This document shows, in pieces, positions 22,891 to 34,307 of a stretch of 64,000 bases of DNA. The first letter of the stretch is position 1. Every line of letters begins with the position of its first letter. Both the position numbers and the translations under genes were made by a program. Below the pieces are notes generated by a model that was not told the DNA's origin, did not search any database, and saw only the letters and a list, made by a program, of their open reading frames with translations. The stretch comes from Rutidosis leptorrhynchoides (lineage: Eukaryota; Streptophyta; Magnoliopsida; Asterales; Asteraceae): positions 27,604,001 to 27,668,000 of the forward strand of contig NC_092341.1 in assembly GCF_046630445.1 (NCBI RefSeq). Direction: 5' to 3'.

Positions 22891-25800
22891 GTTATCATGA
22901 TATTATGATAAGTATGTACCTCGTTAAGTATTCTAACAATGAGTTATATACATAAAAATGAGACTATTGAATTAAGAAACTTGAAAACGGTATATATAAC
23001 GATTATCGTTATAACAACGTCTTACTAATTACATATGAATCATTTTAAGATATTGATACACTATATATAAACATGTTAAATGATAAGTAAACATATCATT
23101 AAGTATAATAACAATGAACTACATATGTAAAAACAAGACTACTATCTTATGGATTTCGAAACGAGACATATATGTAACGATTATCATTGTAACAACATTT
23201 AACTGTATATATATCATATTAAGATATATTAATACATCATTATATCATGATAATATAATAATTTAACATCTCATTAGATATAATAAACAACGTGTTAACA
23301 ACATTTAACAAGATCGTTAACTTAAAGGTTTCAAAAACAACATTTACATGTAACAACTAACGATGACTTAACGACTCAGTTAAAATGTATATACATGTAG
23401 TGTTTTAATATATATTCATACACTTTTTAAAGACTTCAAGACACTTATCCAAGTACTTCTACTTAACAAAAATGCTTACGATTACATCCTCATTCATTTT
23501 CATCAACAATTTTACTCGTATGCACTCGTATTTGTACTTGTACAATACACAGCTTCTAAATGTATTTACTATTGGTATATACACTCCAATGATAAGCTCT
23601 TAGCAGCCCATGTGAGTCACCTAACCATGTGGGAACTATTATTTAACATCTAGCATGACTTATGAGCAAGGAAACAAAAACAAGAACTCCTTTTAACCCC
23701 ACTCACCTTCACCACTCACCACCTACTCCATTTCACTTCCAATTTTCTTCCCAATTCTCTCTCAAAACACACACACTCTTCCATGAACGTCTAAGTTACT
23801 ATTTTTCCAGCAAAAATCATCAAATACAAGCTTTGGTTATTACCTATAATCATCATAAAAACAATTACTCAAGAACACATCAAGAACACTTCCAAGTTTA
23901 CAAGTTTACTTCCAAGTTTCCTAATCCATTCCAAGCAATCATCTAAGATCAAGAAACCTTTGTTATTTATAGTAGGTTATCTTTCTAAATCAAGGTAATA
24001 TTCATATTCAAGCTTTGATTCAATTTCTATAACTATAACTATAACTATCTTAATTCGAGTAATAATCTTACTTGAACTTGTTTTTGTGTCATGATTCTAT
24101 TTCAAGAACTTCCAAGCCATCAAAGATCCTTTGAAGCTCAAGTTATTTTTTCATCATTTCCAGTAGGTTTACCTACTAAACTTTAGGTAGTAATGATGTT
24201 CATAACATCATTCGATTCATATATGTATAACTATCTTATTCGAAGATTTGAACATGTAATCACTAGAACATAGTTTAGTTAATTCTAAACTTGTTCGCAA
24301 ACAAAAGTTAATCCTTCTAACTTGACTTTTAAAATCAACTAAACACATGTTCTATATCTATATGATATGCTAACTTAAGGATTTAAAACCCGAAAACATG
24401 AAAAACACCGTAAAACCGGATATACGCCGTCATAGTAACACCGCGGGCTGTTTTGGATTAGTTAATTAAAAACTATGATAAACTTTGATTTAAAAGTTGT
24501 TCTTCTGGGAAAATGATTTTTCTTATGAACATGAAACTATATCCAAAAATCATGGTTAAACTCAAAGTGGAAGTATGTTTTCCAAAATGGTCATCTAGAC
24601 GTCGTTCTTTCGACTGAAATGACTACCTTTACAAAAATGACTTGTAATATGTATTTCTGACTATAAACTTATACTTTTTCTGTTTAGATTCATAAACTTA
24701 AGTTCAATATGAAACCATAGCAACTTGAATCACTCAAAACGGATTTAAAACGAAGAAGTTATGGGTAAAACAAGATTGGATAATTTTTCTTGTTGTAGCT
24801 ACGTGAAAATTGGTAACAAATCTATATTAATCATATCCTAGCTAACTCATATTGTATTATACATGTATTCTAATATATTATGTAATCTTGGGATACCATA
24901 GACACGAATACAATGTTTTGACATATCATATCGACCCATCTATATATATATTTCGAAACAACCATAGACACTCTATATGCAGTAATGTTGGAGTTAGCTC
25001 TACAGGGTTGAGGTTGATTCCAAAATATTATATATACTTTGAGTTGTGATCTAGCCTAAGGCTTGTATACACGAGGTCGTGGATTGATTCGAGATAATAT
25101 ATATTGCTTTATTTTCTGTACATCTAACTGTGGACAACTAGTTGTAGGTTATTAACGAGGACAGCTGACTTAATAAACTTAAAACAAGCAAAACGTATTA
25201 AAAATGTTGTAAATATATTTTGAACATACTTTGATATATATGTACATATTTGTTATAGGTTCGTGAATCGACCAGTGGCCAAGTCTTACTTCCCGACGAA
25301 GTAAAAATTTGTGAAAGTGAGTTATAGTTCCACTTTTAAAAATCTAATATTTTGGGATGAGAATACATGCAATTTTGAAAATGATTTATAAAATAGACAC
25401 AAGTATTGAAACTACATTCTATGTTGAATCGTTATACCGGATATCGCCCTTGTTGAACTTGGTAACCTAAGAATTGGTGTTTATTATAATTGCCACCAAT
25501 TGACGCGAATCCTAAAGATAGATCTATGGGCCATTGACAAGCCCCAGTCAGAGAATTTAAACTGCTTTAGTACTTCGATATTTATATATGGGGATATTCT
25601 AGATGCATTTGTTAATGTCGGTTACCAGGTGTTCAACCATACGAATGATTTTTATGCAGATTGCATGTTATTGAAAGATGAAATCTTGTGGTCTATTATT
25701 ACAATTTGATATATAGGTTAAACCTATAACTCACCAACATTTTTGTTGACGTTTAAAGCATGTTTATTCTCAGGTGATTATTAAGAGCTTCCGCTGTTGC

Positions 25801-26115
25801 ATGCTAATATATGGACAAGATTTGGTGTCAACATGCTTGTATAATATTGTTTAAAACCGCATTGGAGATTTACTTTGTTGTAACATATTAATATTGTAAA
25901 CCAATATGTATTGGTAGTGTGTAAGTGTGATACTTTTAGATTATCGTTTCTGATAATCTAGATGGTGTCCTTTTAACCTTGTCGATAAAATAAATGTTAT
26001 GGTTTGTTTTAAAAACGAATGCAGTCTTTGAAAAACGTCTCATATAGAGGTCAAAACCTCGCAACGAAATCAATTAATATGGAACGTTTATAATCAATAT
26101 GAACGGGACATTTCA
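22643..26115 (+). repeat. 3' LTR of the intron-7 Gypsy element
   Basis: 3473 bp, TG...CA ends, preceded by a purine-rich tract. The protease intron resumes immediately after it. Confidence 0.88.
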
Positions 26116-26164
26116 GTGTTATCTTTAATTAGAAATCAAAACTATTTTTCTGTAATCTGGAACA

Positions 26165-26280
26165 GGCGCAAGGTAAATATTGCGACCTTGTGTCTGGTAA
26201 GGTGCTTGGACGCAAGGTAAGTTTTGCGTCCTTGCATTTTCGTAACTGTTGGACGCAAGGTACATTTTGTGTCCTTGCGT
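26165..26280. repeat. Hairpin repeat cluster in protease intron 7
   Basis: Three arm pairs (GGCGCAAGG..TTGCGACC, GGACGCAAGG..TTGCGTCC, GGACGCAAGG..GTGTCCTTGCG) between the Gypsy insertion and exon 8. Confidence 0.8.
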
Positions 26281-26318
26281 ATGTATGGTTTTGTGACTAA
26301 ACGTTCTTTCTATTTCAG

Positions 26319-26819
26319 ATCTTGATACCAGTACACTTTAGACACCCAGAACATTTCTTGCTGCTATCATTAAAGTTAGAAGAAATGAAAGTTTATGTGT
26401 ACGATAGTTTACCCGGTCTTGCAAGTGAACAGCTACAACATGTTGTCACAATGTTGTGTGAAAACCTGTCCGTCTACTTGCACGCGATTGACTATTATAA
26501 CAAGACGCCAGAATCACAGCTTGAAGATTACTACCAAAACAATGAGAGTATGGAGTTGATGATTGAAACTGGTCGTAATGTGCCAGTGCAAACAGGTAAA
26601 ACCGGTGACTGTGGTGTTTGGGTGTGCATCCATATGGAGAGACTGGTGTTTGCATGGGAGGGGCGTGATGACATTGAAGATCCAAAAAAGGCTGCACAGG
26701 AATATAGGAACAGAATGGCAAGGACGTTCTTCCGTGCACGTTTTGATACACTACCGCCACCACCAAAGGAAAAAGATGCGACAAAGGATGCTCAAAAGGA
26801 TGCTCCAAAGGCTGCACAG
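26319..26819 (+). CDS. Exon 8 of protease gene: ULP1 (C48) catalytic domain
   Basis: 167 open codons. All four catalytic positions expected of the C48 fold are present: His (PEHFLLLSL), Asp (YVYDSLPG), Gln (VPVQTG) and Cys (GDCGVW). The start is set by the TTTCAG acceptor at 26313-26318. The end is the CAG|GTTGTA donor at 26819; without splicing, the frame would stop three codons later at 26828. A Lys/Ala-rich tail (KDATKDAQKDAPK) precedes the donor. Confidence 0.8.
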
Positions 26820-26915
26820 GTTGTATGATTATTATTACTGTTTAAATACTAATTAATTTGTATTACACTAAGTTGTTAAGTTGTGTAATCTTTTGTATAA
26901 TTAGTAGTCTGGAAC

Positions 26916-27103
26916 GGGCGTAAGGATGAACTTGCGACCTTGCTTATGTTTTAATGTAGTCGCAAGGTCTATCTTGCGACCTTGCGTATTGGTGCAATGT
27001 GGTCGCAAGTTCTATCTTGCAACCTTGCGTATTTGTACATGGTTGGACGCAAGGTTATACTTGCGTCTTTGCGTACGCAAAGTGTGTATTGCGTCTTTGC
27101 GTA
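26916..27103. repeat. Hairpin repeat cluster in protease intron 8 (tandem units of about 43 bp)
   Basis: The clearest array. About five units in a row, the best being GTCGCAAG, six bases, CTTGCGAC, followed by CTTGCGTATT and a spacer. It ends just before the acceptor at 27127. Confidence 0.85.
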
Positions 27104-27127
27104 TTTTCTAGCTAAACCAAATTACAG

Positions 27128-27187
27128 ATTATCACACATAAAACAGATAAACTTCGAGAATTTATTACAACGATCGATATGACATAA
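27128..27187 (+). CDS. Last exon of protease gene (short)
   Basis: An AATTACAG acceptor is followed by 19 codons and TAA, in phase with exon 8 (residues IITHKTDKLREF...). Supported only by the splice signals and by analogy with the other phase-0 introns. Confidence 0.5.
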   Translation: MITHKTDKLREFITTIDMT

Positions 27188-27232
27188 AAAACATACAATA
27201 GGAAAATAAATAGAAACTTGGATATTGGTTTA

Positions 27233-30087
27233 CTAATTATCGATCGCTAGATTGCACGTTGCATAAAACTGAGACTGATAAGCACGAAACGCTTCTTTGT
27301 TAGTGAGTTTCTCCTTACCCTTCTTCGACTTTGAAGTTGAGGCCGATGTTTTTACTACCCTTTTCGTGGTTGGTTCACCACTTCGATCAACTGAAGATCT
27401 GCACGTATCCCTGCTATGACCTGCTTCTTTGCAACGAGTACATGTTCTTACTGTTTTTTCAGTGTCTTCACCCGTTAACGGATGATGTTTTGTTGATTTT
27501 GGGCGTCCGGGAGCTCTTTTCGGCTTAATGGGAGGGTTTACAATTGGTAGGACGTTGGGCCCCGGATCTGACCATTCAGACCGATGGGGCAAAGGAATGA
27601 TGTGTTCCATATACGTATTTATATAAGTTTCTGTCGTGAACCAATGAGATACAAATTGAGTAACATCAGCCACTCCAAAGAGTCGTGCTGCTGCAATAAC
27701 ATGTCCGCAAGGTATGCCTGATCCCTGCCACTACCCACATGAACAAACTTTATCTACTAGATTAACGAGGTCATTTTTCGTCCATCGCGCACTTCCACTA
27801 GATTGTTTGTCGATGGAATTGCTTGCCATCATCTTGACTTTTTTGTTCTCTTGGCTAGTTTATGTTCAGCATATGGAGTAATAGTTGAAGTAAGACTAAC
27901 CGATTGGTTGCGATGTTTGAAATACCAATCTTGTACCGAAGCGCGAAAAAATTCCAATAACATGCAAACAGGTAGTTTTCGAGCATGTACGTATAGTGCA
28001 TTAACAGACTCTACACTGTTGCTAGTAAGGTATGAATACCTAACATGTTCAGCTCTACTTCTAGACCATTTGTGGAACCCAACATCATTTAAAATTTTGT
28101 AAGACGCTTTCAATCTTCTTCGAAATACATTAAGATGATCTTCAAAATCCGACGCACGATAAGCTTTGACCATTTTCCAATAATGCCATTCAAAATATTT
28201 GAATTTGTTGGATTTACTTTTAATGCTTGCAAACAAATGACGAGCGCAGAAACAGTGAAACGCTTCGGGGAACACGGTTGAAACCCCATGTGCTATTGGC
28301 AAACCTCGATCAGAAATAAAAGTAAGCTCTGACATACGATCACCCATTCCACAAGTCATTAAATGGTCTCGTAGGTTGCCCAAAAATCAATCCAAAGACT
28401 CGTTTGTCTCGCCGCCAGCAATTCCATAAGCCAATGGCAAAATTCCATTATTGCCATCCATCACAACAGCAATTAAACTTGTACGCAAATATCATGCCTT
28501 CAAATGCGCTCCATCGACGATGATTATCGGGCGACAATGTTGAACAAATGATCGAACCTGCAGGAATGAACAATGTTAAAACAAATATGTTTTTAATAGA
28601 TACGCAAGGAACGCAAGGACGCAAACAAAAGTTTTGGATCTTGCGTACGATTGATTTTCGAGGCGCAAAAAACGTCTTGCGTCTTTGCGTCTGGTACAGG
28701 AAGACGCAAACTGTTTCTTGCGTCCCTTGCGTCTCGTGCAAAATTTACAATTTTAATTAAATGGTAATAGTGATACTTACAACTACGCCAAGGGAATAAT
28801 AACACATCAGAAATCTATTTTCTTTGTCTGTGATCAAATTCGTTACGCTTCCGGGGTTGTGAGTCTTAATGTTATATAGGTAAATTGGAAGCATTTGGTA
28901 CGACTCTTCACTACTCCCACGAAGCATCTGTAATGTATGACATTTGGCCCTCCATGCTTGATTGTAAGATATGCTGACACCGAATCGGCTGCCTATATCC
29001 GCACGTATATCGTTTGCTTTATATTCCTACTTTGCAGATTTGAATGAATCCACAAGCATACTACCCAACACCTTTTTGGTTGCATGTTTATTGTTTCCCA
29101 TAATTAGTGTGCGTGAGCATGTGTGTACGTCATGCAATTTCTTTACCATAAAGTTTTCAGTGAATCGTATTCTGTAAGCACTACATTTCCACTCACAGTT
29201 TGGCAACACACATTTAGCGGTGTACCGAGATTTGTCTGACTTTACAGGCTTTATTTGGAAGTTTTCTTCAAGACATTTTGTAAATAGGTGTTTATAAACT
29301 CTTCTTTGTTCAAGAAAGTTTGACGAACTTTAATTAAATCTGACACCCTATACGTGGTTGGTATTTCAGTCGTATGTTCGCGCTCTTCCTCATGCTGACT
29401 CAAAAGAGTTGGCATATTCCAGAACGGATCTTGCTTTTCTTCTTCATATTGGAATTCTGCGTCTCCGTCTTTTCCTCCATCTGAATCACTATCTTCGACA
29501 AGAGGTACCTCAAACGGGTGGTTTAATTCTTTAATTTTACATACGTTTTCAAGACCATAGTTATGCTAATCAAACTCTTCTGTGTTTGGAAGTGGCAATT
29601 CAGGTTCTTCCACTAAGAAATTGTTACTTGCGAGGTTTTCTTCGGTATCATGTTGTAGTAACAATTGTTGTGGTTGGTGTTTTGGTGGTTTTGTTGATTT
29701 TGGTTTTTTTGGTGTGGGTGTTTCTTGGTTTTGTTGTAGTAGTGGCTGGTTTGTCGAGTATTTTGTTTCTGGATTTCGTTGTGGCTGATGCATTATTACT
29801 CTATCGGCAATATAAATATCAATAGGAGCATTTACAATTGCATATTGTAAAAACTCTTGAAAGTCTTCATCATCATCAGTAATATCAAAAACATGATTAT
29901 TAAAAACGTATCTCATTGAAACAGCTGCATTGGGTGGGAATTCAATCCTTTTAAGAACATTTTTTAACAATATTCTCCGATTCATTGGTTTTACGGGCGC
30001 AATTGAGAGTCTTAACCGAATTCTAAAACAATCTCGTGGCATATATATGGGTATGTTGTTAATGTACTCAAATAACCCCCACAACAT
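27233..30087 (-). pseudogene. MULE (MURA-type) transposase, decayed
   Basis: Reading on the minus strand from about 30087: an N-terminal PB1-like segment (29566-30087, with PRDCFRIRLRLSIAP), a linker, then the MURA N-terminal DNA-binding region near 29027-29300 (CVLPNCEWKCSAYRI, HTCSRTLIMGNNKHATKK). One intron, 28558-28780, has GT-AG borders and carries a hairpin cluster. Exon 2 has the DDE-type core: IIIVDGAHLKA near 28520, FISDRGLPIAHG near 28310, and FCARHLFASI. A SWIM zinc finger follows at about 27680-27745 (C-x-C...GIPCGHVIAA), then a CCHC knuckle (CTRCKEAGHSRDTC) near 27450 and the stop at 27233. Lesions: stops at about 29566, 29027, 28480, 28388 and 27730, and frameshifts near 29290 and 27835. 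It runs convergent to the protease gene, with 45 bp between their stop codons. Confidence 0.88.
28602..28734. repeat. Hairpin repeat cluster in the transposase intron
   Basis: ACGCAAGGACGCAA, CTTGCGTCTTTGCGTC and GACGCAAAC..CTTGCGTCCCTTGCGTC arms, wholly within the 223-bp transposase intron (28558-28780). Confidence 0.8.
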
Positions 30088-30198
30088 ATATTGACAACAA
30101 ATTTATCATCATTAACACAATTCATAATGACAAAAATTAGTGAAAAAATGGTTAAAATAGTACCTTAACGTGGGTATAAGCTCTGCATTGAAAACTTT

Positions 30199-30351
30199 TG
30201 AAATTGTTACGAGATTGTGATTTCAAAGTCTCAGGGTCAATTTAAATATAGGGACAAAATATTATCCGTAAAAATCTAGGATATCTGACGAAATCTTATC
30301 CACAAAATCGTATTTCTGATCAGATAAGGTTGCAAGCTCGCAAGACGCAAG
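30199..30351 (-). repeat. Right terminal inverted repeat of MULE
   Basis: Reverse complement of 7878-8040 with mismatches. Outer edge AAGCTCGCAAGACGCAAG. The hairpin motif continues outward to about 30372 (GGACGCAAACTTGCGCCTTGCG), so the true tip could lie slightly further right. Confidence 0.75.
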
Positions 30352-30746
30352 GACGCAAACTTGCGCCTTGCGAGGGCAACCTGGCAATTTTTTTTTGGGC
30401 TCCAGCGCAAGAAACAGTTTGAGAATGGGCATTTTGGCTATAATTCCCATTTTTTAACCATTGTGTCAACTTTTTGTGTCAAATATTGGGTAAGGTAATG
30501 TGGTAAAATCTGATTGAAAATTGGTTGGGAAAAAATAAATTAATTATAAAAATATGTATTTATTAAATCAGAAAAAAAATCGGATTGGTTGAAGGCAAAC
30601 GTGACAATTTTGTTTTTTCGTCGTAAGTCCAACTGACGAAACTGGACACCACGTTAGGCTCCGTCAGTTTTTGTCAATTTTGTCCATGTAATCTGACGGA
30701 TGAAACTAACGCATGGTTATATATGGTCTAATGTTAGACTATATTT
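30352..30746. other. Non-coding gap right of the MULE
   Basis: AT-rich, with CTTGCGCCTTGCG at the start and a T-run near 30389. No gene seen. Confidence 0.5.
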
Positions 30747-30754
30747 TGTAGGCC

Positions 30755-30950
30755 CAGGGCCGGCTAAGGCTATGGGCGAAGCGGGCGACGGCCCGGGGCA
30801 TCACGCGGTTAGGGGCATTATTTCGAAAAAAATATTAATACCCATAGTTTAAACCTCATAAAGATATATGTTTGCGTAACTGCTCGGGGCATTTTATAAT
30901 CATTTCGCCCGGGGCATGCAAAAATTTTGACCAAAGTATGACCGGCCCTG
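30755..30950. mobile_element. hAT-type MITE with 8-bp target duplication
   Basis: 196 bp with terminal inverted repeat CAGGGCCGG / CCGGCCCTG. A perfect 8-bp duplication TGTAGGCC flanks it at 30747-30754 and 30951-30958. The 8-bp duplication and the CAGGG-type ends are standard for hAT elements. It contains no ORF. Confidence 0.88.
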
Positions 30951-30958
30951 TGTAGGCC

Positions 30959-32360
30959 CTACTGGATATTGGGTTATGTGCGACTAAACACCCTGCACGC
31001 TCTAGTATTTTACGTTTGCAGTGTACTGAACAGGACTTATAGCTTGTTTTCATTATAAAAAATGTACTTCATAAACTTATATACAAGTAAAAAAAATGTG
31101 TATTATCTATTTATCATATGGATATTGATCTAGTTTTGATAAGTGTAAGCAATTCCCTAAGTAGTTTTATTAGGGAAATAAATTGTGCAAACATAACGTA
31201 AGTCTCGTTTGTTGAACCAAAAAAACAAAATAAATGTTAGGTTTTCTCCGATCCATTGAGGAAGATGAAGTGAAAGATGAAGAAGTGAAGATAGTTGATA
31301 ACCAATGAAGAATACTTGCTATTAAACCCATCAGAGGTGTCTTCGAGCATAGGCAAGATAGACAACTGTTTATGGCAAAAAAAAATTAGAAGAATCCAAA
31401 ATTTTGAATATGTAAATATATTTTTTCAATGAATTTAACTAAATCAAATAAAAAATTTTCAATTAAAGTAAAAATTCCTTGTTTTAAATAGTTAAATACA
31501 AAATACAATATAAGTAAAAAAAATAGAAAAATTGGAGTATTATTTTTTTATGAGTAGTAAAAAATGTTAATGCATATGTCGGTCCATTTTTATTTTCGTC
31601 TAGGGCCTTTAAATTGTTAAGACGGCCCTGAAATCCATAATTTATCTGAGGATGTTTATATAGTTTCTTCTTTAGAAAACTGATTATACTGAATAAGAAG
31701 TGAAAGATGAAGAAATGAAGCGACCAATTGAGGAAGATGAAGAAGTAATACACTCGTGGGGAACGATTAAAATTGCAACCTTTTGGTTTAATCTTAAATT
31801 GATAAAAAAATTTACCCTAAATTATTAAGAGCTACTCCGTAATGCTGTAACTATTTTTATGATTCTATATGGTAAATATTAAGTTAGCCTGGGCTTGAGT
31901 TAAATTATTAATGGAGTAAATAGATTGGGCTTTAATTAAATCAACACATGTATTATTATGTAACTGGGGCCTAATATAAAATGAGTATAGTCTATTGAAA
32001 AATGGGCTAAATTCCTGCCCCATTTTTTCTTGCTGCCCTGGGCCTTTGTCCATGTCACCCATGAGCTGGGCCGGGCCTGCTCACATGTACATCTGTTTCA
32101 CCCCTATACAAATAGGGAGGACCAACAAGACTCTAATAAGTATATAATGCTTAAATTTTCTCTAATATGTATCATAATCTATCAATCTATATCTATAAAT
32201 TCATTCTACTAATACATAACAAAGTATAAATTAAGAACTGCACGAAATAGTTACCTCGTATCCCAAAAAAAGAAAAAGAATACACACACATGTGATATGA
32301 GACGATTATGAATCAATATACGGAGTATCTATCTATTTATATTTTTATACTTATATTTAT
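30959..32360. other. Non-coding region with a duplicated block
   Basis: AT-rich. 31017-31170 is repeated in direct orientation at 35264-35410. A GGGCC...CGGCCCTGA motif at 31611-31632 resembles the end of another hAT-type repeat, but I found no partner end. GAAGATGAAG-rich stretches recur near 31260 and 31700. No gene supported. Confidence 0.5.
31017..31170 (+). repeat. Direct repeat, copy A (partner at 35264-35410)
   Basis: Both copies share TGCA(G/A)TGTACTGAA, GCTTGTTTTCATTATAAA and GATATTGATCTAGTTTTGAT, with small indels between. About 4.2 kb apart. Confidence 0.75.
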
Positions 32361-32374
32361 TTATATTTATATAC

Positions 32375-32838
32375 TTTTTTTGAAAAGCAATATATTTATT
32401 AAACAACTTTTAAGAAACAGCCTCCACCTTTTTGGGAGGAGAGCCACAAGTCACAAAACTAGTGTCTGCATATTTGTAATTTAGCAGAACACCTCATAGT
32501 GTAGCAACAAGCCACATAACTCACAAAGCAAAAACTACAACAACATATACATGTATAGTGATGCTAAGATAGCACCATAACCAAAACCTAATTATGAGAT
32601 AAAAACTTGCGGGTTATGAAGCCACGAATGCCAATCTATAGTTTTCGTTTTACATCTTTTCGCGACCCAATCGAATGTTCTAAGTTGGATCTCGTTCAAT
32701 GCCATCGTTGCATTCCAACTTTTGTTCGTAAAGACCTTTTGATTTCGTTTCTTCCAAATGAGATAGCTACAAGACCACGAATGCCAACTCTCGTTCTACG
32801 AATGCCAACTCTCGTTCTATATAGTTTTCGTAAAGACC
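32375..32838 (-). mobile_element. 5'-truncated LINE with 14-bp target duplication
   Basis: On the minus strand it ends in a short A-tail (T-run at 32375-32381). A perfect 14-bp duplication TTATATTTATATAC flanks it at 32361-32374 and 32839-32852. It encodes the C-terminal end of a LINE ORF2 (32592-32765). The 5' end is rearranged: an ACGAATGCCAACTCTCGTTCT unit is doubled near 32776-32818 and the AGTTTTCGT / GTAAAGACCTT pieces recur, as seen after aberrant target-primed reverse transcription. Confidence 0.8.
32592..32765 (-). pseudogene. LINE ORF2 C-terminal fragment
   Basis: 57 codons on the minus strand, containing YLIWKKRNQKVF and then LRTFDWVAKRC...DWHSWLHNP before a stop. The YxIWxxRN pattern is typical of the segment after the reverse-transcriptase zinc-binding region of plant LINEs. 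The rest of the element is missing. Confidence 0.65.
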
Positions 32839-32882
32839 TTATATTTATATACTATCTAATACACAAAAATGATGAATAATAA

Positions 32883-33429
32883 TCAGGGGCGTTTTCGTCC
32901 TTTCACTTTTTTCCCCACCTTTTTTTCCCAAAAAAATCCCATACTTTGTTCAAATATTAAAATCGACCCCCCAAACAGGGGGTAAAGTGTCAAATATTCA
33001 TTTTAATAAAAAATCTTAAATAAACTCCACCCAAATATTCAGCGGGTCATATCTTGTCGCTCGCAACGAGTTAAATTTTTTCGACACGATCTTTAAACTC
33101 GAAATAATTTTAGGAACACAATGTCATTAACTATACACAAAACGGACGCTTTTTAAAAAACACTAAATATTTGAGGTACTTTTCATACACGTTGACTTTG
33201 CGTTAAATTTTTAAAAGTCGACAATTCCATAACGAAACGCGGAGATGCACATATATATATTATTAATTTAAAAATAACATTTAAATATTTCACGGATAAT
33301 ACTTTTTAGTTCGACTCGAGTTGCGCTTCAACGACATCATCGTTAGCCACGAAATAATTTTACAAACTAAACGCAATAAAATACATTGAAAACCGAACCC
33401 CCGGTGCGAAGCGAGGGTTCGAAAACTAG
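32883..33429 (+). mobile_element. Non-autonomous Helitron-like element
   Basis: Begins with TC preceded by A and ends CTAG followed by T, the expected A|T insertion site. Eleven to twelve bases before the end is a hairpin with GAACCC / GGGTTC arms around GTGCGAAGC. No target duplication. No ORF. The 5' end is the less certain boundary. Confidence 0.6.
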
Positions 33430-33721
33430 TTTATATATAAAAGAGAGAATTGTAAATGTGACTTGTCATTAGCTCCTTAAATATTGTATATTAAGTTTAA
33501 GTATAATTTTTACATGTCTCAACCACAATTAATCTGAATAATAATTAAAGTTTATGAATATTTTCTCAATATTAAATACATGATATTAATTATTAAACGT
33601 ACAAGTATTACTCCGTATATATTGAGCATCTCTTTGAAAGCTTGAAAAGGTCAAAAGAGGTGGAATAGTCAAAACTAAATCTATTCTTTTTAACGAACGT
33701 TTGTAAGAGGTTGTAAATTTT

Positions 33722-33866
33722 GAAAAGGAGACGATTTGCACACAACATTTTATTTATCCTTACACAACCAAATATGTTTTACGATATTGTAGAGTACAAC
33801 AATTTAAAACATATTTAGTTGTGTATGGATAAAATGTGGTTGCGTACAAATCATTACCCATTTTGA
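33722..33866. mobile_element. Foldback MITE
   Basis: Arms of about 48-55 bp are inverted copies of each other (left GATTTGCACACAACATTTTA..., right the complement of GATTTGTACGCAACCACATT...), separated by about 25 bp. Flanking sequences on both sides are near-identical direct repeats (AAATCTATTCTTTTTAA / AAATCTATTCCTTTTAA), but too long for a simple target duplication. Confidence 0.65.
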
Positions 33867-34307
33867 AATACTCAAAATTAAATCTATTCCTTTTAAAACT
33901 AAATTAAATCAATTCAGTTTCTTTATAATTTTGATTATACTTCTTTTGAAGAACAAATTTGGACCCGTTACCATTTTATCAAAATTTTCACATAGAAACC
34001 GATATGACCAATTGAAAGGAGAGTGCGGGTCCAAAGTAACCACACTTAAACTTTTGGGTCGAGATGTCCCCTTAAACGCAACCACAAACATAGTTTGAAA
34101 ATGAACATTTAGCATCAAACCGTAATTGGCACATGAGCACTCGAAACCGCCTCTCCTCTTCTCCCGAAACATTAGACGAGCGACTATGCTTAAACGGGTA
34201 TTGCATATTCTACCCAAAAAAAAAGCCGTTTTCCTTGAAACTATAAAGAAACTGAAAGATTTTAGGAAAAAGAGTTTTCGCTAATATAAGAAAAGAACAG
34301 GATTGGC
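33867..34307. other. Non-coding gap
   Basis: A minus-strand reading of 102 codons exists (33909-34217) with no recognisable motif; I do not support it as a gene. An A-run occurs near 34214. Confidence 0.4.

Larger units (their letters stand above)
13141..26115 (+). mobile_element. Gypsy (chromovirus-type) LTR retrotransposon inserted in protease intron 7
   Basis: Long LTRs of about 3.45 kb (13141-16585 and 22643-26115) flank a 6 kb interior. The 3' LTR starts TGTAGTGACCCG and both LTRs end GGGACATTTCA. The 5' LTR's first bases are altered (TGTCACTTTGACCCG), so its outer edge and the target duplication are unclear; GTGTC/GTGTT flanks are a candidate. A primer site TTGGTATCCGAGC follows the 5' LTR, and a purine-rich AACGGGTAGG precedes the 3' LTR. 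The interior holds an F-box gene and then a decayed gag-pol with a C-terminal chromodomain-like segment, typical of the Tekay/Del group. Scattered LTR differences and many stops show it is old and inactive. Confidence 0.88.

Noticed and set aside
26916..30372. The regular hairpin arrays considered as a CRISPR array
   Set aside because: The units lack unique spacers of constant length, the sequence is a plant nuclear genome, and no cas genes exist.
31611..31632. GGGCC...CGGCCCTGA as a second complete hAT MITE
   Set aside because: Only one end is visible; I found no matching inverted end or 8-bp duplication.
33909..34217. Minus-strand reading of 102 codons as a small gene
   Set aside because: No recognisable motif, AT-rich intergenic setting, and no splice or paralogue support.
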